Source: Acinetobacter lwoffii
GTDB taxonomy: Bacteria > Pseudomonadota > Gammaproteobacteria > Pseudomonadales > Moraxellaceae
NCBI RefSeq assembly: GCF_019048525.1
Contig: NZ_CP077369.1
Span: 2,604,001 to 2,668,000 of the forward strand
Direction of reading: 5' to 3'
Length of the DNA: 64,000 nt
Positions within the stretch are counted from its first letter, which is position 1. Each line of letters starts with the position of its first letter. The notes beneath the pieces are model-generated. The model saw nothing but the letters and a program-made list of their open reading frames with translations, was not told where the DNA came from and did no database searches. This document shows, in pieces, positions 1 to 12,296 of this stretch. Made by a program: the position numbers and the translations under genes.

Positions 1-99
1 CCAAAATGGATTTTTTGTATTTTTATCTTTCTTTTTAATTTTCATTGATTTATTCGTTCCTTTCTTCAATCCCAAAAACCTAAAAATTGTCAATCATTC

Positions 100-115
100 A
101 TGTCAGGGATGACAT
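100..115. promoter_or_regulatory. Candidate operator upstream of the acyl-CoA dehydrogenase
   Basis: A perfect inverted repeat with 6-bp arms (ATGTCA / TGACAT) and a 4-base spacer lies about 65 bases before the start codon at 181. A further copy of the half-site ATGTCA occurs at 134-139. The arrangement looks like a repressor or activator site for the fatty-acid oxidation genes that follow, but no regulator gene is adjacent and no family can be assigned. The site is seen in the sequence; its function is inferred. Confidence 0.35.
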
Positions 116-180
116 AGTTTTATCTCTGAGTGCATGTCAGTATTAAAAAATAACGTGACAACACCTTTAGGATAATCAGA

Positions 181-1095
181 ATGAATAATATGGTGAATAA
201 AGCCCAAGGATTTGGCTTGTCCATACTGACCAAAATCGCGGGCAGCGAAGTATTAGATCAATTAAAACTGCGTAAATTTGTAGAAAAATCGCTTTATCAA
301 AGTTCAAAAGCAGGATTCAAAACCCTGAGTCAAACTCAGAAAATCCTGAAATCTGGCCAGAAGATTCAAAAACAGCGTCTGCCGCATCAGTCTAAATCCT
401 TATTTGATCTGAATCTGACTCAAGAACAGCAAATGACCTGTAATGCCATGCAGCAATTTGCCCAAGAGGTGCTGTATCCCTTAGCGCATAATGCAGATCA
501 GCATGAATTATTCCCCCATGAACTCTGGCAATACAGCACTGATTTAGGTTTGAATTTCTATGCCCTGCCTGAAGCATTGGGGGGCGTTGCATCAGAACAG
601 AATATTGTCAGCAATATTTTAATCGCTCAACATTTGGCTCAGGGTGATTTCAGTCTGACGGCTGGCTTACTTTCGACTTTTAGTGTCATTAACGCCATTA
701 CCCGCTGGGGCTCAGAGCAGATTCAGTCAGAATATCTGGGCGCTTTCGCAGAAAATCCTGAATTAAAGGCTACCTTTGCGGTGCAGGAAGAAACAGCAGC
801 GTTTAACCCGGAGCAACTTAAAACTAAAGCTGTTGCACATCAGGGATATTATCTGATTCGGGGTCAAAAGACCTTGGTGCTCTTGGGAGAAAGTGCCGAT
901 CTATACCTGGTCAGTGCTGATCTAGATGGCAGAGCTGAGGTCTTTGTGGTGCAACGCGATAGTACCGTCACTGCGAAAAAATCGCCGGCTATGGGATTAA
1001 AAGCTACTGAAACCGTTACGCTCAAATTTGAAAATACTCCGGCATATCGTCTGGGAGATGTGGATTTTGATTATACGGGGCAGAGTAAAACTTGA
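181..1095 (+). pseudogene. Acyl-CoA dehydrogenase, N-terminal fragment (interrupted by IS)
   Basis: N-terminal and middle part of an acyl-CoA dehydrogenase-family flavoprotein, an enzyme that introduces a double bond into acyl-CoA during beta-oxidation. The reading frame starts at ATG 181, preceded by AGGATAATCAGA. About 75 residues of unusual basic leader precede the helical N-domain, and the beta-domain (around ATFAVQEE and LKATETVTLKFENTPAYRLGD) follows. The frame then runs into the left end of an IS30-family element, and its stop codon (1093-1095) is formed by IS sequence. The missing C-terminal helical domain resumes at about 2159 on the other side of the insertion. The protein made here would lack that domain, so it is very likely inactive. 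An intact acyl-CoA dehydrogenase of a different subgroup follows at 2587. Confidence 0.88.
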
Positions 1096-2158
1096 AGTGC
1101 GACATAAACCACCTAATTAATTTAAAGGGTTTATGGAGTATATAAAATTGTCATACCATCATCTTAACTTTGAAGATCGTACTGCATTAATGCTTGAGTC
1201 AAGAAAAGAAGGCTTTTCAGCCAGAAAATTTGCTGAACTTATTAAAAGACATCCTAGTACGATCTATCGTGAGCTTAAAAGAAATAGCATCAATGACGTT
1301 TATCAAGCTCGATATGCTTCTGATAACACTTTTGCTAGACGTAGACGTGGTCACAGAAAACTCAAAATCGATTCAATCCTCTGGAAATTTATTGTTGAAG
1401 CGATCCGTTGTTTATGGTCTCCTCAGCAAATAGCAAAGCGTTTAAAGACATTTCCTGATTTGGATCAAACAATGAATGTAAGCCATACAACGATTTATTC
1501 AACGATACGAGCATTACCCAAGGGTGAGTTGAAAAAAGACTTATTATCCTGTCTACGTCATGAAAATAAAAAGCGAAAAGCTAACGGTGAACCTAAAAAA
1601 GATTCTATATTACAGGATATTAAAACTATTCATGAGCGCCCAGCCGAAGTTCAAGAAAGAAAAATACCGGGTCATTGGGAAGCTGATTTAATTAAAGGTA
1701 AAGACAATAAAAGTTCGATAGCAACACTTATTGAACGAAATACACGGCTCTGTATCTTGGCAACATTACCTGATGCAAAGGCAGAATCAGTGCGCAAGGC
1801 TTTAACTGAAGCTCTGAAATATTTACCTGCAGAACTGCGTAAAACGTTGACCTATGACCGTGGACGCGAGATGGCAGAACATAAAATACTTGAAGAAGAT
1901 TTAGGCATAGATGTATATTTCTGTGACCCACATTCACCCTGGCAAAAAGGCACATGCGAAAATATGAATGGTTTAATTAGGCAATATTTACCTAAAGGGA
2001 TTGATTTAAATCAGGCAGATCAGCATTATTTAAATCAAGTTGCCATGTCACTGAATACTCGTCCTAGAAAAGCGTTAGATTGGCTTACACCATTAGAGAA
2101 ATTTGCTCAGCTTGTTGATTATCATAAGACTTTTCAAACTGTCGCACCTCATGTTTGA
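1086..2158 (+). mobile_element. IS30-family insertion sequence
   Basis: The element carries one IS30-type transposase gene and imperfect terminal inverted repeats. The clearest part is TGAAGTGCGACA at 1093-1104 against the reverse complement of 2140-2151 (11 of 12 match). The similarity continues outward to 1086 and 2158 at 16 of 19 positions, giving an element of about 1.07 kb. Exact ends are uncertain because no clear target-site duplication is visible. It sits inside an acyl-CoA dehydrogenase gene in the same orientation as that gene. Confidence 0.88.
1133..2158 (+). CDS. IS30-family transposase
   Basis: A 341-residue DDE transposase. An N-terminal helix-turn-helix region (LNFEDRTALMLESRKEGFSA, then RHPSTIYRELKRN) is typical of IS30 enzymes. 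The catalytic core shows the first aspartate in HWEADLIKGK, the second in TYDRGREMAEH, and the glutamate in PWQKGTCENMNGLIRQYLP. The length is normal for the family and the frame is intact, so the element may still move. The C-terminal codons and the TGA stop lie within the right terminal repeat. The start at ATG 1133 follows AAAGGGTTT. Confidence 0.93.
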   Translation: MEYIKLSYHHLNFEDRTALMLESRKEGFSARKFAELIKRHPSTIYRELKRNSINDVYQARYASDNTFARRRRGHRKLKIDSILWKFIVEAIRCLWSPQQIAKRLKTFPDLDQTMNVSHTTIYSTIRALPKGELKKDLLSCLRHENKKRKANGEPKKDSILQDIKTIHERPAEVQERKIPGHWEADLIKGKDNKSSIATLIERNTRLCILATLPDAKAESVRKALTEALKYLPAELRKTLTYDRGREMAEHKILEEDLGIDVYFCDPHSPWQKGTCENMNGLIRQYLPKGIDLNQADQHYLNQVAMSLNTRPRKALDWLTPLEKFAQLVDYHKTFQTVAPHV

Positions 2159-2566
2159 ATTCGCCCGGCTTTTATTGATCTGGGTAATTTAATGTGGTGT
2201 GCGATGGCGGTGGGCACCTGTGAAGCAGTCAAAAAATACTGTGTGCAATATGCCAATGAACGTATCGCTTTTGGTGAACCGATTTCCCATCGTCAGAGTG
2301 TCGCCTTTATGATTGCCGATATGACCATTGAAATTGACGCGATGCAAATGCTGATCCTGAATGCCGCGAGTCTGGCTGAATCTAGTCAAACTTTTCATCG
2401 TGAAGCCTATTTGGCACGCTTACTCTGTGCAGAAAAATCCATGAAAATAGGCACCGATGGTGTACAGATTTTCGGTGGTCATGGTTTTACCAAAGAACAT
2501 CCGGTCGAACGCTGGTATAGAGATCTTAGATCTACTGCCATTCTCCATTCTGGCTTGCATGCCTGA
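2159..2566 (+). pseudogene. Acyl-CoA dehydrogenase, C-terminal fragment
   Basis: This is the C-terminal helical domain of the interrupted acyl-CoA dehydrogenase. The frame is open from the right IS end (IRPAFIDLGNLMW...) and the first internal ATG is at 2192. Family hallmarks are YANERIAFGEPISHRQSVAF and QIFGGHGFTKEHPVERWYRD. The protein ends soon after the RDLRS segment and lacks the YEGT-like motif that carries the catalytic glutamate in many acyl-CoA dehydrogenases. Removing the IS plus one or a few bases restores a single frame with the upstream fragment. It cannot work alone because it lacks the flavin-binding beta-domain. Confidence 0.87.
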
Positions 2567-2586
2567 TCAAAACATAAAGAAGAACA

Positions 2587-3789
2587 ATGATGAATCTACA
2601 AACTCCAAAAAAATTTAAGCTTTTGATTGATCAAGCACATGAAGTTGCCCTCAATGTTTTGCGTCCGATTTCACGTAAATATGATAAGGCTGAACATGCT
2701 TATCCGATAGAACTAGACATGCTCGCTTCTGTCGTGGATGGCATGAACCAAGGTAGTGAAGGCATGAATGCAGGTGCAGCAGTCAATAAACGTGGCGATG
2801 CAGATACGACTAATAAAAATGGCATTAATATGTCTACCGCCCTGAGCATTATTGAAATGTGTTATGGCGATACTGGCTTATTACTCTCGATGCCACGCCA
2901 AGGATTAGGAAATTCAGCCATTGCAGCTGTTGCCAATGATGAGCAATTGCACCGTTTTCATGGAACTTGGGCAGCCATGGCGATTACCGAGTCAGGTTGT
3001 GGTTCAGATTCCGCTGCGATTCGTACTACTGCGATCAAAGACGGTGATGACTATATTCTGAATGGTGAGAAGATTTTTGTAACCTCCGGAGATCGTGCTG
3101 ATGCAGTGGTCGTTTGGGCAACTTTGGATAAAAAACTGGGACGATCAGCCATTAAATCATTTGTGGTGACCAAAGGTACTCCAGGAATGAAGGTGGAACG
3201 ACTGGAACATAAATTAGGGATTAAATCATCCGATACTGCCACGATTAGCTTTATCAACTGTCGAGTACCTGCAGCAAACTTGCTCGGCCATGCAGAAATC
3301 GATATTGCTAAAGGCTTTGCTGGCGTGATGGAAACCTTTGATAATACTCGCCCGCTGGTTGCAGCCATGGCAATTGGTTGTGCGAAAGCCTCGCTGGAAC
3401 GCATCAAGGAGATTTTTAAGGAGCAGCTGGACTCTACTTATGCCACACCGTATTTACAAAGCTCTAATATCGCAGCACAAATCTATCGTATGGAAGCTGA
3501 ATGGGAAGCAGCACGCTTGCTGATGCTGAAAGCTGCCTGGATGGCCGATAATCGCAAACCAAATTCACGTGAAGCCTCTATTGCCAAAGCCAAGGCCGGT
3601 CGGATCGGTAATGAAATCACCTTAAAATGTGTCGAACTGGCAGCAGCCATTGGTTATAACGAAACTGAACTTTTGGAAAAATGGGCGCGTGATTCCAAGA
3701 TTTTGGATATCTTTGAAGGCACCCAGCAAATTCAGAAACTCATTATTGCCCGTCGGGAGTTGGGAAAATCATCAAGCGAATTAAAATAA
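2587..3789 (+). CDS. Acyl-CoA dehydrogenase family protein
   Basis: An intact 400-residue flavin-dependent acyl-CoA dehydrogenase acting in cytoplasmic fatty-acid or acyl-CoA oxidation. Visible motifs are MAITESGCGSDSAAIRTTA (substrate and flavin contact region), GEKIFVTSGDRAD, LGIKSSDTATISF and, near the end, LDIFEGTQQIQKLIIARREL. The last segment contains the glutamate that usually acts as catalytic base. It starts 20 bases after the broken upstream dehydrogenase, with AAAGAAGAAC as ribosome site. The two were probably one transcription unit, so the IS insertion may also affect its expression. The exact substrate cannot be told from sequence. ATG 2590 is an equally possible start. Confidence 0.92.
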   Translation: MMNLQTPKKFKLLIDQAHEVALNVLRPISRKYDKAEHAYPIELDMLASVVDGMNQGSEGMNAGAAVNKRGDADTTNKNGINMSTALSIIEMCYGDTGLLLSMPRQGLGNSAIAAVANDEQLHRFHGTWAAMAITESGCGSDSAAIRTTAIKDGDDYILNGEKIFVTSGDRADAVVVWATLDKKLGRSAIKSFVVTKGTPGMKVERLEHKLGIKSSDTATISFINCRVPAANLLGHAEIDIAKGFAGVMETFDNTRPLVAAMAIGCAKASLERIKEIFKEQLDSTYATPYLQSSNIAAQIYRMEAEWEAARLLMLKAAWMADNRKPNSREASIAKAKAGRIGNEITLKCVELAAAIGYNETELLEKWARDSKILDIFEGTQQIQKLIIARRELGKSSSELK

Positions 3790-3832
3790 TGATTGCTCAT
3801 TAAATAGCGAATTAAACTTACATGAGTTAATT

Positions 3833-3883
3833 AAACGATGGATTTTTTAAGGATTTAAGGTTATAAAAATTCATCGTTTTTTT
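3833..3883 (+). terminator. Rho-independent terminator
   Basis: A 15-bp stem with one G-U pair (3833-3847 with 3865-3879, arm begins AAACGATGGA) is followed by a T run. It closes the acyl-CoA dehydrogenase unit. The 17-base loop is long for a classical terminator. Confidence 0.6.
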
Positions 3884-3902
3884 AAAATAAAATCAGTTCT
3901 AT

Positions 3903-4394
3903 ATGTACTCTATTCGTCCTATTCAGCCTGAAGATAATGCCCAAATTGCAAGCATTATTCGTCGTGTTTCCCAAGAGTTTGGACTGGCAGCAGAATCTGG
4001 TTTCGCAGTAGGCGATTCTATTCTAGATGAGCTATATCAAGTTTATCAACAAACAAAATCAGCTTACTGGGTTATTGTGGATCAACAAAATAAAATTTAC
4101 GGTGGTGGTGGAATTGCACCCTTAAAAGGCGATGCAAATATTTTAGAAATTCAGAAAATGTATTTTTTACCTGAGATCCGTCAGCAAGGTTTTGCCAAGA
4201 AAATTTTAGAATTATCCTTTGAATTTGCACAGGCTCATCAGATTAAGTCAGTCTATCTAGAAACAACTAAAGTGCTTTGGCAAGCGGTGAAACTCTATGA
4301 AAAATTAGGTTTTCAGCATCTTGATTATCCTGAAGGCAATACCGGACATAGTGATGCCTGTGAAATCTGGATGCTGAAAACTCTTTCAACTTAG
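3903..4394 (+). CDS. GNAT-family N-acetyltransferase
   Basis: A 163-residue protein with the GNAT fold. It has an N-terminal beta-alpha start (MYSIRPIQPEDNAQIASIIR), a central strand EIQKMYFLPEIRQQGFAKKIL matching the acetyl-CoA binding motif A (R-x-x-G-x-A), and the C-terminal strand KLYEKLGFQHLD. GNAT enzymes move an acetyl group from acetyl-CoA to an amine on a small molecule or protein. The substrate is unknown. It is a single gene between a terminator and the transglycosylase gene; no clear Shine-Dalgarno precedes ATG 3903. Confidence 0.88.
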   Translation: MYSIRPIQPEDNAQIASIIRRVSQEFGLAAESGFAVGDSILDELYQVYQQTKSAYWVIVDQQNKIYGGGGIAPLKGDANILEIQKMYFLPEIRQQGFAKKILELSFEFAQAHQIKSVYLETTKVLWQAVKLYEKLGFQHLDYPEGNTGHSDACEIWMLKTLST

Positions 4395-4419
4395 AGGTTT
4401 TTTAGTAGATAGATAAAGT

Positions 4420-5100
4420 TTGTATAGTAATAAAGTGCTTTCATCAGCAGCAAGCTTGACTCTTGTATATAGGCTGCCTAACATCGAAATACGTTTATTC
4501 AGGCATGGAATTCACAGTTTGTTTGTTTCTCATTTATTCAATCCAATTAAATCTAAACGTTCACTATTTCATTCTCAATCTTTTAAATTTTCCTCTATTT
4601 TATTGAGCACTTTTCTTTTTGCGGGTTGTTCATCCTTGGGCGGAGGCTCGGTAGAAAAACGCGCAGCTAAGCTGTCTAAAGGCATTCAAACTGCTTATTC
4701 CACCCCATCCAGTACAGCTAATCGTGTTTCACCTTTAATTGTTCAACATGCACAAAATCAGGGTGTAGATCCGCTTCTAGTGGCGGCTGTGATTCGTCAG
4801 GAATCTACTTATCGTAGCCAAGCAACTTCGCCAGCAGGTGCGGTAGGCTTGATGCAAGTGATTCCGAGATATTGGCAACAAACTTGTCCAGGTGATTTAT
4901 ACAATGAAAGCAGTAATATCCAATGTGGTACATATATTCTTTCTAAATATAATCAATCATCCGGTGACTGGAAGAAAGCGCTTGCCTATTATAATGTAGG
5001 TCCGTCAGGTTATGAAAATAATCGTAAAATGCGTAAACAAGGTAAACGTTATGCCAACCAAGTAAAACAGCATAAAAAAATGCTAAAAGACTCTCTCTAA
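4420..5100 (+). CDS. Lytic transglycosylase, SLT domain lipoprotein
   Basis: A peptidoglycan lytic transglycosylase that cleaves the MurNAc-GlcNAc bond in the periplasm. The SLT fold covers roughly the last 130 residues: DPLLVAAVIRQESTYRSQAT with the catalytic glutamate in RQES, then SPAGAVGLMQVIPRYW and the YNVGPSGYENN motif. A lipobox (FLFAGC followed by SS) indicates export and lipid attachment. The start is unclear because no ATG precedes the signal region in frame. TTG 4420, GTG 4435 and TTG 4519 are candidates, and only the last gives a signal peptide of ordinary length (about 36 residues). Two cysteines in the domain may form a disulphide. Confidence 0.87.
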   Translation: MYSNKVLSSAASLTLVYRLPNIEIRLFRHGIHSLFVSHLFNPIKSKRSLFHSQSFKFSSILLSTFLFAGCSSLGGGSVEKRAAKLSKGIQTAYSTPSSTANRVSPLIVQHAQNQGVDPLLVAAVIRQESTYRSQATSPAGAVGLMQVIPRYWQQTCPGDLYNESSNIQCGTYILSKYNQSSGDWKKALAYYNVGPSGYENNRKMRKQGKRYANQVKQHKKMLKDSL

Positions 5101-5453
5101 TGACTGAATAAAGAGAATTAATTTAACCATACTTAGGCTATTTTATTTAATATTTGGTAAATAGTAATCGCTAATTGTGTCCATTAAAGTTTTTACCATG
5201 AAAGTATACCTACAACCTATTAATCTCAGCCATGATATATATATTCAGCTAAAATAGTCTGCAATAAAAAACCAGCGATTCGCTGGTTTTTTATTTTGTA
5301 AGGTTTATAAGATCAGCTTGTAAACTCTTATAGCGCTAGTTTTACAGAGATCCCAATAGGTCAAACAAATTAACAGGAATTCTCTGTCTCAGAAGAATCT
5401 GATCAACTTTGAGATATAGATATGTTAAATATCTTATCTAAAATTCCACGCAC
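5101..5453. other. Intergenic region without a gene
   Basis: This AT-rich spacer lies between the transglycosylase gene and the end of the rRNA operon. It contains one strong bidirectional terminator at 5266-5292. I see no coding frame or RNA gene in the rest. Confidence 0.6.
5266..5292. terminator. Bidirectional rho-independent terminator
   Basis: A stem with arms ACCAGCG / CGCTGGT and loop ATT is flanked by A and T runs on both sides, so it can stop transcription from either direction. It separates the plus-strand transglycosylase gene from the minus-strand rRNA operon and serves as a back-up to the operon's own terminator. Confidence 0.85.
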
Positions 5454-5485
5454 AAAAAAATCCCCCTCTGCCTTAGCGGAGGGGG
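5454..5485 (-). terminator. rRNA operon terminator
   Basis: A 10-bp GC-rich stem with one G-U pair (plus-strand arms CCCCCTCTGC / GCGGAGGGGG, loop CTTA) is followed on the minus strand by seven T. It lies 14 bases beyond the 5S rRNA 3' end and is the primary terminator of the operon. Confidence 0.92.
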
Positions 5486-5499
5486 TGTTTTGAATAATG

Positions 5500-5614
5500 A
5501 GCTGGCGATGACTTACTCTCACATGGGTAACCCCACACTACCATCAGCGCTAAGAGGTTTCACTTCTGAGTTCGGGAAGGGATCAGGTGGTTCACTCTTG
5601 CTATGGTCGCCAGC
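5500..5614 (-). rRNA. rrf: 5S ribosomal RNA
   Basis: The minus-strand sequence begins GCTGGCGACCATAGCAAGAG and contains the conserved CCGAACTCAGAAGTGAAAC loop. Its 3' end CGCCAGCT pairs with the 5' end. Length is 115 bases. It is the last gene of the rRNA operon. Confidence 0.96.
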
Positions 5615-5739
5615 ACAACTGTTTATGACTTTGCATTTGGTCTTATTTAGATGCCAATGCTTGGTCAAATAGAATTCATTAACAGGTATATCTGAGTTGT
5701 GAGTGTAACATAAAGCGTAGCTTTATGCCTTGCACTCAG

Positions 5740-5759
5740 GCAAACGCTTTCGCGTTTGC
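5740..5759. repeat. Hairpin in the 23S-5S spacer
   Basis: A perfect 8-bp stem (GCAAACGC / GCGTTTGC) with loop TTTC lies in the 255-base spacer between 23S and 5S. Just before it, 5712-5724 forms a second small hairpin containing AAGCGTAGCTT. No tRNA is encoded in this spacer. The hairpins are probably processing or spacer structures of the precursor rRNA. Confidence 0.6.
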
Positions 5760-5852
5760 TTATTCTTCGTTCATCTTTAGCGTTCACTAAATCAAGCTGT
5801 TTTGCTTAATATCGAATCAATTGATCCTCACTTCTTTCGAAGTTCGTACAAC

Positions 5853-5869
5853 AACTGTTTGGGTGTTGT

Positions 5870-5877
<8 letters not shown>
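5853..5877 (-). other. 23S processing stem, 3' arm
   Basis: This segment is complementary to 8757-8781, with about 24 paired bases and one bulge (shared core ACTGTTTGGG and TTGTATAGTCAAG). In the precursor transcript the two arms bring the ends of 23S rRNA together, the usual RNase III processing stem. Confidence 0.85.
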
Positions 5878-8756
<2,879 letters not shown>

Positions 8757-8764
<8 letters not shown>

Positions 8765-8781
8765 ATACAACCCCAAACAGT
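8757..8781 (-). other. 23S processing stem, 5' arm
   Basis: Partner of the arm at 5853-5877. Together they form the long precursor stem that encloses 23S rRNA and is expected to be cut by RNase III. Confidence 0.85.
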
Positions 8782-9169
8782 CGTTTATCCTTACAAGTGG
8801 GATAAGCAACAGATCGTGTCTTTCAACACTCTCATACAGTTGGCGTTTCGTAGATTTAACTACAGTACAGCTTCAATTAGATTCATATACCAAAACGCTT
8901 GATTCAGTTAATTTCGCTAGAACTCATTTCTTGTAGTTGCCTACTTGAAACGAGTTTGAACAAATTATTTCAACTCAAATATATTCTGTTAATGATTTTT
9001 CCAGCCTTCGTCAGGTCAGGAAACTGTGATAAATCACAGAGATTATCAAGTGCGCGTATCATAACGCTTGTACTTGCTAATCTCTAGGATCTAAGCACTT
9101 GATCGCTTAGGAACTAAACAACTTCATCACTGTATGCTTACATACTGCGCGAAGCGTAGCTTCTTGCTT
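8782..9169. other. Spacer between tRNA-Ala and 23S rRNA
   Basis: An internal transcribed spacer of the rRNA operon. It carries a small hairpin GAAGC-GTA-GCTTC at 9151-9163 whose core AAGCGTAGCTT recurs in the 23S-5S spacer. No gene is seen. Confidence 0.6.
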
Positions 9170-9210
9170 AAATTTCAAGTAAAAGCAGTGCTTTTATGAT
9201 CTTGAAATTT
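9170..9210 (-). other. Stem-loop abutting the 3' end of tRNA-Ala
   Basis: A perfect 10-bp outer stem (AAATTTCAAG at 9170-9179 with CTTGAAATTT at 9201-9210) encloses an inner perfect 7-bp stem (TAAAAGC / GCTTTTA). The outer stem touches the encoded CCA end of tRNA-Ala, so it probably guides 3' processing of the tRNA from the precursor. Confidence 0.65.
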
Positions 9211-9285
9211 GGTGGAGACTAGGAGAGTCGAACTCCTGACCTCCTGCGTGCAAAGCAGGCGCTCTACCAACTAAGCTAAGTCCCC
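9210..9285 (-). tRNA. tRNA-Ala (TGC)
   Basis: 76 bases on the minus strand. The acceptor stem GGGGACT pairs with AGTCTCC, the D arm is TAGCTTAGTTGGTAGAGC, the anticodon loop is CTTTGCACG with TGC, the T arm contains GTTCGAC, and the CCA end is encoded. It lies in the usual place in the 16S-23S spacer. Confidence 0.97.
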
Positions 9286-9333
9286 AGCTTATCAATAAGT
9301 CAATGTTTCTGATTTTCCGTACTTCGTCAGTAG

Positions 9334-9410
<77 letters not shown>

Positions 9411-9422
9411 TCAGATACATCG

Positions 9423-9451
9423 TATGAAGAACAACTTGTTGTGGATTCTTA
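9423..9451 (-). other. 16S processing stem, 3' arm
   Basis: This segment is complementary to 11134-11161 over about 28 bases with minor mismatches (shared core TATGAAGAACAACTTG). The pair forms the precursor stem around 16S rRNA, the expected RNase III substrate. Confidence 0.85.
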
Positions 9452-9470
9452 CCAATCGTCAATCTTTCGT

Positions 9471-11008
<1,538 letters not shown>

Positions 11009-11254
11009 AAAATCAGTAGTACCTTTAAAGGGTACCAATCTTGGCTCATCAATTTTCTGACAAATATTTCTCAAATAAACTTCGAGTAATTTCTACCATC
11101 AATCAATGAAAATAATTTCGATCGATCAACCAGTAAAAATCCACACAAGTTGTTCTTCATAATCTCTTAATGATCTTCTTAAAACCTCGTCAGTTTCAAG
11201 CTCCAACCCAATTATTTAACGTTTCGTTTCATGCATTGCGTTGGTGTGCTGCGT
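11009..11254 (-). other. rRNA leader region
   Basis: Transcribed leader between the promoter and 16S rRNA. It includes the 5' arm of the 16S processing stem at 11134-11161. I looked for a boxA-type antitermination signal and could not identify one with confidence. No coding frame is seen. Confidence 0.6.
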
Positions 11255-11282
11255 ATTCTATACAGTTTCAAAACGAGCGCAA
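11255..11282 (-). promoter_or_regulatory. rRNA operon P1-like promoter
   Basis: On the minus strand a -35 element TTGCGC (11277-11282) and a -10 element TAGAAT (11255-11260) are separated by 16 bases. A GC-rich discriminator (ACGCAGC) follows, as expected for stringently controlled rRNA promoters. Very AT-rich sequence upstream (about 11290-11350) may act as an UP element. Confidence 0.72.
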
Positions 11283-11430
11283 GGGATTTTCTTAAAAATA
11301 TCCAAAAAAACCAACCATACGTTTATTTTTTAATCTAAAAAGCTATTTTTAACACTTTTTTTGCGTTTTTCTAGCTAATTCCGCATGAAAAGTTTAAGCA
11401 AATGTTAATTTTCCAGCCCTCATCTCATAA

Positions 11431-11459
11431 AAAAAGATCACCCTAATGGTGATCTTTTT
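11431..11459 (-). terminator. Terminator of the DUF2057 gene
   Basis: A perfect 12-bp stem (arm AAAAAGATCACC, loop CTAAT) is followed by T on both strands. It lies 20 bases after the stop codon at 11479 and also insulates the rRNA promoter region. Confidence 0.88.
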
Positions 11460-11478
11460 GATTCTTCATCAAAATATT

Positions 11479-12093
11479 TTAATTTGCCTGCTCAGCCAGC
11501 CAAGTCATAAATTTTTGACGCTCAGCTTTAGAAGCCTTTTGCCATAATTGAATCAGCTGCTGATCATTCTGGTCTGCTGACTGAGTATATACAGCTGCCG
11601 GTTGATGAACTGGTGTCGCAACTTGAGTCGTCATATCTAATTTTTTAGTCAACACGCGATTTCCAAACCATGGTTTCGCTGCATCTTTAGCGCCCGTCTG
11701 CTGGACTAGGAGCTGATTTTTTGCATCATATAGCCCAATAATGGGCTGATTTTTATATTTTTGCGCTGCATCAAAATCTTTAGGCGCCTGAATGAGTGCT
11801 AAACGATAAGTTTCGCCATCTTTAAGGCTTGGTGTTTTTACCGTAACCACACCTGACTTTAAAATGTCATGTGAATTATCTGAATGCTGGAAAAATTCGT
11901 TATAGCGCACACTGATCGCATTTATACCTGCATCCAAGCTATAAGTCTGATTAGAACGCAATAGACCCGAGTTCACCTCCTGATCATTTACAGCAATAAT
12001 TTTTATTTCTTCAGGTACTGTTACGGTCACTGCCGAAAAAACTGATGTGCTAAACAGAAACACTGCTGCAGTTGCCGCAATACGTAAACCCAT
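11479..12093 (-). CDS. DUF2057 (YccT-like) exported protein
   Basis: A 204-residue exported protein. It has a signal peptide (MGLRIAATAAVFLFSTSVFS) and then the DUF2057 pattern: VTVPEEIKIIAVNDQEV, a middle EFFQHSDNSHDILKSG segment like the region following NQI in YccT, and LKDGETYRLAL. The E. coli relative YccT has been linked to control of curli assembly, but the role here is unknown. The C-terminal 40 residues are a glutamine-rich and then helical tail (LIQLWQKASKAERQKFMTWL). It is a single gene with its own terminator. Confidence 0.82.
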   Translation of the reverse strand: MGLRIAATAAVFLFSTSVFSAVTVTVPEEIKIIAVNDQEVNSGLLRSNQTYSLDAGINAISVRYNEFFQHSDNSHDILKSGVVTVKTPSLKDGETYRLALIQAPKDFDAAQKYKNQPIIGLYDAKNQLLVQQTGAKDAAKPWFGNRVLTKKLDMTTQVATPVHQPAAVYTQSADQNDQQLIQLWQKASKAERQKFMTWLAEQAN

Positions 12094-12249
12094 ATCCTTT
12101 ACTCATTTTTGGTTGTTTATTAAAAATTAGCTGCACTATGCCGCGCTTAAATGACAATCTTATGACATAAGCTAGAGCGATACAGCCTGTGTTTTTAGCA
12201 TTTATTTGCTAGAGATATCACATCATATCCAAATCCAACTCTAAGACAT

Positions 12250-12281
12250 AAAAAAAGAAGCATCAAAGTGCTTCTTTTTTT
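12250..12281 (-). terminator. Rho-independent terminator
   Basis: A perfect 13-bp stem (arm AAAAAAAGAAGCA, loop TCAAAG) is followed by a T run, 16 bases beyond the stop of the 12297 nitroreductase gene. A/T runs on both sides could make it bidirectional. Confidence 0.9.
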
Positions 12282-12296
12282 ATAATCTAAAATCAT

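Noticed and set aside
5615-5869. A tRNA in the 23S-5S spacer
   Set aside because: Only short hairpins are present; no acceptor and T-arm combination fits a tRNA.
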